A DNA stretch of 63,270 nt, taken from assembly GCF_001617365.1 (NCBI RefSeq), contig NZ_LVJR01000007.1:1-63270 (forward strand), in the 5' to 3' direction. This document shows positions 58,601 to 63,270 of the stretch, piece after piece. Below the pieces are notes generated by a model that worked only from the letters and a program-made list of their open reading frames with translations, was not told the origin of the DNA and searched no databases. The stretch is from Rhodanobacter sp. FW104-R8. GTDB taxonomy: Bacteria > Pseudomonadota > Gammaproteobacteria > Xanthomonadales > Rhodanobacteraceae. The stretch's first letter is position 1. Each line of letters begins with the position of its first letter. The position numbers and the translations under genes were made by a program.

Positions 58601-59212
58601 TTCGACAACTGCAACAGCCTGCACACCAACGCCTACGACGAAGCGATCACCACGCCCACCGAGGAAAGCGTGCGCCGCGCGGTGGCGATCCAGATGATCA
58701 TCAACAAGGAACTCGGCCTCAACTTCAACGAGAACCCGTGGCAGGGCAGCTACGTCGTCGACACCCTCACCGACCTGGTCGAGGAAGCCGTGTACAAGGA
58801 GTTCGAGGCGATCAGCGAGCGCGGCGGCGTGCTCGGCGCGATGGACACCATGTACCAGCGCGGCAAGATCCAGGAAGAGTCGATGTATTACGAGCACAAG
58901 AAGCACGATGGGTCGTTGCCGCTGATCGGGGTCAATACGTTCCTGCCCAAAGAGCACGCTGGCGAAGTTGCCACCAAGATCGAGCTGATCCGCTCCACGC
59001 CGGAGGAGAAGGGGCAGCAGATCGACAACGTGAAGCGCTACGGGGAGGCGCGCAATGCGTTGGCGTCAGATAGTTTGAAGGTGTTGCAGACGACGGCGCG
59101 CGATCGGCGGAATGTGTTCGAGCAATTGATTGAGGCAGTGAAGACCAACTCGCTGGGGCAGATCAGTCATGCGTTGTATGAGGTCGGCGGCGAATACCGC
59201 AGGAACATGTAA
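55652..59212 (+). CDS. icmF: Fused isobutyryl-CoA mutase IcmF
   Basis: A 1186-aa adenosylcobalamin enzyme interconverting isobutyryl- and butyryl-CoA (some forms also act on isovaleryl-CoA). Domains in order: B12-binding (about 20-150, DGHDAAIN, with base-off His), MeaB-like GTPase chaperone (about 200-415, P-loop [16 protein letters not shown]), linker, and mutase barrel (about 560-1186; [10 protein letters not shown] marks IcmF rather than methylmalonyl-CoA mutase). ATG 55652 follows GGAG. Two stretches in the linker (residues about 418-432 and 517-533) look like translated intergenic repeats. Neighbouring branched-chain catabolic genes fit the role. Confidence 0.94.
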   Translation: MSSPAKHVPASAPQTETTPLRFVTAASLFDGHDAAINIMRRIIQSQGAEVIHLGHNRSVEDVVRAALQEDADAIALSSYQGGHVEYFKYMVDMLRERGAGHVRVFGGGGGTITPEEIRELQAYGVERIYHPNDGMKLGLVEMIEDVMQRAGNAAAKRAESETNALPKVDIDDEISIGHMLSAIEEGKLSDGELEHQRKQWKLAGKHTPVLGLTGTGGAGKSSVVDELLLRFLHAFPAMRIAVLAVDPTRRRSGGALLGDRIRMNSLRSHRVYMRSMATRRQHAATSVVLHDCIDFLKSQPYDLVIVETAGIGQSDSEIVDLVDFPVYVMTSDYGAASQLEKIDMIDFADLVVLNKFDKRGAEDALRDVRKQWKRNHTAFKVADEDVPVYPTIASQFNDPGVTWMFTNLCRLMREKLHLEPSLSRGGQGGVALAVPCDWKPQLDTTLKEPRATVLIPGSRVRYLAEIAEQGRAINSAIARQAEFASKAQHYYEALKELGDPKLPRPLDLYGSADLHASSPDHAERSPQGAVEAPHHVDRSILLLRQRYNAALKELSHEAIHQLREWPALYQSVTADVNEYKVRDKVIRVENYRESLSHQKVPKVAPPKSKDWGELVSFLGRENLPGHYPYTGGVYPYRRSGEDPTRMFAGEGTPERTNRRFHYLSQGGAATRLSTAFDSVTLYGEDPAPRPDIYGKIGNSGVNIATLDDMKKLYSGFDLSAPSTSVSMTINGPAPMILAMFMNTAIDQNVEKYLKEDDKRWAAAQQYIDKLYKNVPRPQYHGELPKGNDGLGLGLLGVCGDELIDAETYARIKADTLTKVRGTVQADILKEDQAQNTCIFSTEFALRMMGDIQQYFVDHKVRNFYSVSISGYHIAEAGANPISQLAFTLSNGFTIVEYYLARGMKVDDFAPNLSFFFSNGMDPEYTVIGRVARRIWARAMRERYGASSRSQMMKYHIQTSGRSLHAQEIQFNDIRTTLQAMYALFDNCNSLHTNAYDEAITTPTEESVRRAVAIQMIINKELGLNFNENPWQGSYVVDTLTDLVEEAVYKEFEAISERGGVLGAMDTMYQRGKIQEESMYYEHKKHDGSLPLIGVNTFLPKEHAGEVATKIELIRSTPEEKGQQIDNVKRYGEARNALASDSLKVLQTTARDRRNVFEQLIEAVKTNSLGQISHALYEVGGEYRRNM
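56904..56945. repeat. Palindromic repeat inserted in frame in icmF (first)
   Basis: CCCTCCCTTTCAAGGGGAGG followed by GCAGGGTGGGGTC encodes [13 protein letters not shown] between the conserved EKLHL and [10 protein letters not shown] of IcmF. The palindrome with its GCAGGGTGGGGT tail resembles a dispersed xanthomonad intergenic repeat (general knowledge). It is a multiple of three bases and leaves the frame open. Confidence 0.6.
57203..57249. repeat. Repeat inserted in frame in icmF (second)
   Basis: The segment containing CACGCTGAGCGTAGCCCGCA and then GGGCGCAGTCGAAGCGC encodes [16 protein letters not shown] in the inter-domain linker before [27 protein letters not shown]...GCGCAGTCGAAG is another sequence type often seen between xanthomonad genes (general knowledge). 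The reading frame is preserved. Confidence 0.55.
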
Positions 59213-59215
59213 GCC

Positions 59216-59481
59216 ATGCCGATCATCTCCAGCTTCTTCGGTATCTATGTCCGCATGTACTTCGCCGATCACGCGCCGCCGCATGTACACGTGGAATACA
59301 GGGGCACGAGGCGTTGGTTGCCATCGAAGATGGCATCATCGTGCAAGGCGAGCTGCCCAAGCGTGCGCTTGCCCTGGTGAAACAGTGGTGCCTCGACCAT
59401 CACGAAGAGCTGGAGCAGAATTGGATGCGCGCACAGGCGCTGCAGCCACTCAGCCGCATTCCGGGAGCCGACAATGATTAA
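59216..59481 (+). pseudogene. DUF4160 gene with a single-base frameshift
   Basis: From ATG 59216 the frame reads MPIISSFFGIYVRMYFADHA, PPHVHVEYR, then fails. Continuing in the +1 frame after the GGGG run at 59302-59307 gives GHEALVAIEDGIIVQGELPK, RALALVKQWCLDHHEELEQNW and a stop at 59481. The two pieces together are a complete ~88-aa DUF4160 protein; one missing G in a run of five would explain the break. It could be a real mutation, slippage-prone site or sequencing error. DUF4160 is usually paired with the DUF2442 gene that overlaps its end. Confidence 0.75.
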
Positions 59482-59743
59482 ATTGATCGCGGTCGAACCA
59501 AGAGAGGGGTATCAGCTGTTGCTGCGTTTCTCCGACCGTGCTTCGGGTGTGTTCGATTTTTCCAGGTTCGTTGAAATGGACACGGAGATGACGGTGCCAC
59601 TGCGTGATCCGGCGTTCTTTGCACGCCACTTCATTGAGCTTGGTGCACTGGCTTGGCCGAACGGCCTGGATTTCAGTGCGGGGTCGTTGTATCAGCGGTT
59701 GCAGGATGAGGGAAGGCTGGTGCGCGGCAAGAAGGTGGCTTGA
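59474..59743 (+). CDS. DUF2442 family protein
   Basis: An 89-aa protein with the DUF2442 pattern YQLLLRFSDRASGVFDFSR...LRDPAFFARHFIELGALAWPNGLDFS. It overlaps the DUF4160 frame by eight bases. The DUF4160-DUF2442 pair is widespread on mobile and accessory DNA and has a toxin-antitoxin-like layout; DUF2442 resembles a small DNA-binding antitoxin fold. Function here unproven. Confidence 0.82.
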   Translation: MIKLIAVEPREGYQLLLRFSDRASGVFDFSRFVEMDTEMTVPLRDPAFFARHFIELGALAWPNGLDFSAGSLYQRLQDEGRLVRGKKVA

Positions 59744-59798
59744 GTAGTAGCCGAAGTGCAGGAGTACTTCGCGCTGTTCGATTGCAAGGAGGTGCTGG

Positions 59799-59996
59799 AT
59801 GAATTATTCGCCGAAATCGCCAACGACAAAGCGTGAAGGTATCCGCGAGCCGCTGGTCGACAGCGACGTGCTGGATGTCGTGCAGGCAGGCAGGGGTGAT
59901 CTGTCGGATTGGGTGGAGTTGATGGATGCGGTGGAGGCGTTGTGTCCGGTATGGCCGAAGATGGGTGTGACGAGGGCGGGGACTTATAGGCTTTGA
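59799..59996 (+). CDS. Small hypothetical protein
   Basis: A 65-aa ORF (MNYSPKSPTTKREGIREPLV then DSDVLDVVQAGRGDLSDWVE) preceded by a perfect AAGGAGGT at 59786-59793, six bases from the ATG. Composition looks protein-like, but I do not recognise a family. It overlaps another protein-like frame that follows the DUF2442 stop (59744-59836), so only one of the two is likely real. Confidence 0.5.
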   Translation: MNYSPKSPTTKREGIREPLVDSDVLDVVQAGRGDLSDWVELMDAVEALCPVWPKMGVTRAGTYRL

Positions 59997-60002
59997 TCGT
60001 TT

Positions 60003-60040
60003 GACACAGGCGGAAGTGAACCTGACCCCGTTTCCGTGTA
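60003..60040. repeat. Possible dispersed repeat (GTGAACCTGACCCCGTTTCC)
   Basis: GGAAGTGAACCTGACCCCGT followed by TTCC resembles a short sequence frequently found near transposase and accessory genes in proteobacteria. It marks the boundary between GC-rich DNA and the AT-rich NYN-NACHT module. The rest of 59997-60137 holds only the promoter region of the next gene. Confidence 0.3.
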
Positions 60041-60106
60041 CAAGCCGCCCGATTCCTGTCCTAGCGTTGGGCTGCATAACGACGATTAATTAGATAATGC
60101 ATGCTA

Positions 60107-60132
60107 TATAAATAGCGGTCCAATACGGAGGG
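60107..60132 (+). promoter_or_regulatory. Putative promoter -10 and strong ribosome-binding site of the NYN-NACHT operon
   Basis: TATAAA at 60107-60112 lies in a strongly AT-rich stretch (60080-60115); a convincing -35 is not evident. GGAGGG at 60127-60132 is five bases before the NYN start codon. Confidence 0.45.
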
Positions 60133-60137
60133 ACGCG

Positions 60138-60869
60138 ATGTCACTTACTGTCCTCATGGATTTCGATAACATTGATCGAGCTTTGATCGGGTCGGGACCA
60201 ATAGCCATGGCTCGAGCAATCGCCTTATCCATCCCAGCATCAGTCACCAGAAACTACGAAACAATAACAGCGCGCTTATATGGTGGATGGCGTAGCAATG
60301 GCCTATTAACGAACGCGGCTCAGCGGCTAATTCCCAATATCCGAAGCGACTCGCCTTCAAGTTTGGCAGTTGCGGGTGCCGAAGATCGAACGTCGGTTCG
60401 TCTCAATGTTGAACTGGCTGAAAGGCCGTTGGGTTCGACTCGCATGTTGACGGAGACCTTCGTTAAAGACCGTGGTCTTCGCAATTTTAGATCCCGGACA
60501 CATCCATGGAATCGTTGCGAATGCCAGTCAGACTGCGGTATGAAGTCGTTCGCCGGCCTTAATCACAAAGGGAATTGTCCAAAGTTGGATTGCTCAGTTT
60601 CGCTAGGAGACGTGCTGGTTCGCGATGAACAGAAAATGGTCGATACGATGATGGTCGCTGACCTCGCTTATATTTCTCTCGTCGAAAGAGCCAAAAACGT
60701 TGTCGTCGTTTCCTCCGATACCGACATGTGGCCGGGCGTGATGTTGGCGCTCAGGGCGGGTTGTTATGTGCTCCAAATCCATACGAAAGCTGGCTGGAGA
60801 ACTCAGACGCACCTGATTAACACACTCGATGCTCTGACAGCTCGCTTCTACGAGCAAACATCAATATAG
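60138..60869 (+). CDS. NYN-domain (PIN-like) putative RNase with inserted Cys cluster
   Basis: A 243-aa protein. The N-terminus MSLTVLMDFDNID gives the NYN metal-binding aspartates D8/D10 and the conserved Asn11. KMVDTMMVADLAYI holds D169/D175 and VVVVSSDTDMWPGV holds D194/D196, the remaining acidic positions of a PIN-like nuclease. Between strand 1 and these lies an insertion with C127, C129, C133, C147 and C152, probably a zinc-binding element. Base composition is far more AT-rich than the flanking chromosome. It is nine bases upstream of a NACHT NTPase gene and probably its effector partner. Confidence 0.75.
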   Translation: MSLTVLMDFDNIDRALIGSGPIAMARAIALSIPASVTRNYETITARLYGGWRSNGLLTNAAQRLIPNIRSDSPSSLAVAGAEDRTSVRLNVELAERPLGSTRMLTETFVKDRGLRNFRSRTHPWNRCECQSDCGMKSFAGLNHKGNCPKLDCSVSLGDVLVRDEQKMVDTMMVADLAYISLVERAKNVVVVSSDTDMWPGVMLALRAGCYVLQIHTKAGWRTQTHLINTLDALTARFYEQTSI

Positions 60870-60878
60870 GTTCTAGTT

Positions 60879-63161
60879 ATGGATATTTCTGATTTTAAAC
60901 GCGTTCTGAGTTCGTTCGCTGATGAGCCGACTGATGTCGATATCAGGCTCGGTAGAGTGGTGGCACAACTCAGGGATGACATCATCGATGCCACAATATC
61001 TTTTGATCCGCAAGATAACGGGCGCCTGATCGTCCATGAGGATGATCAAAGATATGATGCCAGATTATGGCTAGTGAACAGAGTTGCAAAATTACCTCAA
61101 CTAGCAGATCGAATCTTATCAAACGTTCCATCGGAGCCGTCACCCAACTCTCCATTTGTCGTTCCATCAGGTGACCTTTCTGCGGACATCTCCTCCGCAA
61201 AGATCGACGATGTACCTGTTGCGGACGTTGTGGAATCTATGCGTGCATCTGCATCCAACCCCGTTCCTGGCGCTACTACAGTCTTGTACATCACTTCGGA
61301 CGCAGGTGAGGGCAAGACCACGGTTATAAATAGAGCTGCTCTTGAGCAAGCTAAGAAGTTTAAGTTGAAGGAGGTGTCGTCTCTTATTGTTCCCATTCCG
61401 CTGAGTGGGCGAGCGTTTCTTACGTTCGATGATGCGGTAATTGCTGCTCTAGTAAATAAGCTGCGATTTAACTATTGGTACTATGACGCCTTCTTGAATT
61501 TGGTAAAAATGGGTCTGATAGTTCCAGCTTTTGATGGCTATGAGGAAATGCTTGTCGAGGGTTCGAAGGGCGAAGCGGTTTCAGCGCTGGGAAATCTCGT
61601 CCAGACATTGGACTCGGCGGGTACGATATTCATCGCCGCTCGCAAGGCATTTTTCGAGTATTTGAGTTTCAAGACGCAGGCGAGGCTTCTGGATGCCATC
61701 GGTGATAGGTCGGCGTCTTTTGCAAGGCTCGAACTGCGTCGCTGGGATGAGGGTCAGTTTCTCGAGTACGGAAGGCTTCGCGGTGTCGCGGATGCTAAGG
61801 GAATTTACGATACGGTCGCAGCACGTCTTAGCTGCGAGCATCCGCTACTAACGAGAGCGGTTTTGGTTCGTAGGCTCTTTGATGTCGCGTCAGAAGCTTC
61901 GGATAGGTCGGACCTATTGACACTTCTTGGCCATAATCCAAGCGACTATTTTCATACATTTGTCGATGCAATAGTAAAACGGGAGGCCACAGAGAAGTGG
62001 CTTGCAAGAGTTTCTGGCGAGATTATGGAGCCTTTGCTGGAGACAGTTGAGCACCATATGCTGCTATCGCAAATAGCACTAGAAATGTGGCAGTTGTCGG
62101 TAAATTGTTTGCGGTACGACGTGCTGGATGTTGTGGTTGAAATATTTGCAGAGAGTCGTAAGAAGAGTGCGAGAGTTATTCGGCAGATCAAGGAGCGCAT
62201 AAGACAACATTCATTGCTCTCGGCTGACTCTGCAAAGGGAAATTCAGTTTGCTTTGATCACGAAGATTTTCAGAACTTCTATCTCGGTGAAGGGCTTGGG
62301 CACCTCGTGGCTCGACGCGTTCGCTCAGAATTGAGTGCGTTCCTTTCAATAAATGTCGTGCCCCCTGCGACTGTAGAACAGGCTGTGCAATATCTAATAC
62401 GTGATGGTTCGGATCTGGCGCTATCCTTACAATGTGTCCAGGAAATTAATGATTTCGAGTCGAGTTTTTCTTTCTGTAAAGAGAATTGTGGAATGCTCGG
62501 GCTGCGGTTGGCGGAATGTCTTGCGTCGCCGGCTCAAGACGTCTTTTTGAGGAATATGTTTTTTTCTTCCGGAGCGCTTGCTGGAAGGAAGTTGCAGAGG
62601 GTTACTTTTGAAGGTTGTCATTTCCAGTCTACGACAACTCAAAACGCCAGTTTTGAGCAGGTTCGTTTCATTGAGTGTGAATTCGAGCAGCTTGAAGGTG
62701 CTAGTAATGGTGGTTTCGGTGGCTGGACCTTTGAGAATTGCAAGATCGACTGCCTGTTACTGACACCTGAGGATCAGCAGTCTTTTGACCCATCTGTAAT
62801 TTCTGCGTTACTTGAGAGGTCGGGAGGAAATATGGGAATGGATTCTGCTGCGAGCCAGTTGCTATTCCCCGAGGACGATCGGCTTCGAGTTCTGGAGAAA
62901 TTTCTCAGGATCTTTTTACGCTGTACCTATGTTGATGAATCATTTATCAAGGTTCGTCTTGGCAAGGTTCATGCACCCATTTTTTTTGATTCGCTTTTGA
63001 GTGAGCTTTTGAGCGTGGGAGTCCTCGAAGAGATTCCTTGGAAAGGCCAAGGTGTTCAGCGTAGATATAAGCTCGGTGTTTCGATGTCTGATGTGAATCG
63101 ATCTCTTGAACGGTCGCGCGGTTCCTTTGACGCTTTCTTGAGAGAAATTGGTCCGTCATAG
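60879..63161 (+). CDS. NACHT (STAND) NTPase with pentapeptide-like segment
   Basis: A 760-aa protein. Residues 1-125 form a unique N-terminal region with no known motif. The NACHT domain shows Walker A SDAGEGKTT (140-148), Walker B/NACHT acidic motif IVPAFDGYEEM (214-224) and a sensor-1-like FIAARKAF (251-258). Helical STAND regions follow with CFDHEDFQNFYLGEGL (458-473). Residues 571-604 (LQRVTFEGCHFQS, FEQVRFIECEFEQL) resemble pentapeptide repeats; the last ~100 residues look winged-helix-like. No obvious ribosome-binding site in the 9-base spacer suggests coupling to the NYN gene. Bacterial NACHT proteins are known antiphage sensors. Confidence 0.8.
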   Translation: MDISDFKRVLSSFADEPTDVDIRLGRVVAQLRDDIIDATISFDPQDNGRLIVHEDDQRYDARLWLVNRVAKLPQLADRILSNVPSEPSPNSPFVVPSGDLSADISSAKIDDVPVADVVESMRASASNPVPGATTVLYITSDAGEGKTTVINRAALEQAKKFKLKEVSSLIVPIPLSGRAFLTFDDAVIAALVNKLRFNYWYYDAFLNLVKMGLIVPAFDGYEEMLVEGSKGEAVSALGNLVQTLDSAGTIFIAARKAFFEYLSFKTQARLLDAIGDRSASFARLELRRWDEGQFLEYGRLRGVADAKGIYDTVAARLSCEHPLLTRAVLVRRLFDVASEASDRSDLLTLLGHNPSDYFHTFVDAIVKREATEKWLARVSGEIMEPLLETVEHHMLLSQIALEMWQLSVNCLRYDVLDVVVEIFAESRKKSARVIRQIKERIRQHSLLSADSAKGNSVCFDHEDFQNFYLGEGLGHLVARRVRSELSAFLSINVVPPATVEQAVQYLIRDGSDLALSLQCVQEINDFESSFSFCKENCGMLGLRLAECLASPAQDVFLRNMFFSSGALAGRKLQRVTFEGCHFQSTTTQNASFEQVRFIECEFEQLEGASNGGFGGWTFENCKIDCLLLTPEDQQSFDPSVISALLERSGGNMGMDSAASQLLFPEDDRLRVLEKFLRIFLRCTYVDESFIKVRLGKVHAPIFFDSLLSELLSVGVLEEIPWKGQGVQRRYKLGVSMSDVNRSLERSRGSFDAFLREIGPS

Positions 63162-63270
63162 AAAAACCGGAAAAAAGGCGAAACCGGGACCGAGGCTGAG
63201 GTTTCCCCACGAATCTTCTCGTTCAATCAACGCGTTGCATGCGGATTGAAGGAACAGTGCGCGCATGATG
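63162..63270. other. Right end of window, no gene seen
   Basis: About 110 bases after the NACHT gene. GGCGAAACC and GAGGTTTCC can form a short hairpin near 63177-63207 that may help end the operon. No ORF or repeat can be supported before the window ends. Confidence 0.4.

Noticed and set aside
59673..60077. A 134-codon minus-strand frame rich in His/Arg/Pro
   Set aside because: Overlaps the 3' part of DUF2442 and the small plus-strand ORF, with no family resemblance; treated as a shadow.
60061..60083. Integron attC-like end (GCGTTGGGC) upstream of the NYN gene
   Set aside because: GTTGGGC fits the GTTRRRY core, but no complementary RYYYAAC core or paired inner sites are found in the preceding 120 bases, and no second site follows the NACHT gene.

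Overview
The window looks like chromosome of a GC-rich gammaproteobacterium of the Xanthomonadales, most likely Rhodanobacteraceae (Rhodanobacter/Dyella-like). This rests on gene neighbourhoods shared with other gammaproteobacteria (gcvR-dapA-bamC next to bcp; queG-nnr-tsaE-amiC-mutL; rplU-rpmA-obgE; panBCD), intergenic repeats of a kind common in xanthomonads and pseudomonads, a MutL that keeps an endonuclease-like motif, and branched-chain acyl-CoA metabolism. Genus is an inference; no rRNA gene is present.

Layout. 1-3.2 kb: phoR (cut by the window edge exactly at its H-box), phoB and bepA on the minus strand. 3.3-5.2 kb: glutaredoxin, an AhpD-like protein and an NAD-type isocitrate dehydrogenase. 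5.4-12.6 kb, minus strand: AhpD/ECF-sigma pair, LpxO-like hydroxylase, methyltransferase, thiD, PIN-PhoH ATPase, bcp, gcvR. 12.7-19.1 kb: dapA-bamC, fdxA, tRNA-Glu, pcnB-folK-panB-panC-panD. 19.1-27.6 kb: queG, divergent nnr-tsaE-amiC-mutL and a tandem DUF1684 pair. 27.6-33.3 kb: two crotonase-family enzymes, an FKBP isomerase, a DUF1289-NUDIX-sulfurtransferase operon and a DUF4139 protein, with two REP-type palindromes. 33.4-41.4 kb: a gene scar, thioesterase, uvrA, DUF2059, ribosomal proteins L21/L27, obgE and a Fur-box iron permease operon. 41.4-59.2 kb: branched-chain acyl-CoA catabolism (3-methylcrotonyl-CoA carboxylase beta, thiolase, isovaleryl-CoA dehydrogenase, leucine dehydrogenase, fused isobutyryl-CoA mutase IcmF), interrupted by a lipoprotein-type autotransporter protease and a second gene scar (DeoR fragment/beta-galactosidase). 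59.2-63.3 kb: accessory DNA with a frameshifted DUF4160-DUF2442 pair and an AT-rich two-gene module encoding a NYN-domain putative nuclease and a NACHT NTPase.

Most interesting: the NYN+NACHT module at 60.1-63.2 kb is a strong candidate for an undescribed two-gene antiphage or other conflict system, with the NACHT protein as putative sensor and the NYN protein as putative RNA-cleaving effector. Other notable points are two palindromic repeats apparently inserted in frame inside icmF, an intergenic repeat that has taken the place of the obgE ribosome-binding site, two places where oppositely oriented gene fragments are joined, and promoters that would give leaderless mRNAs.
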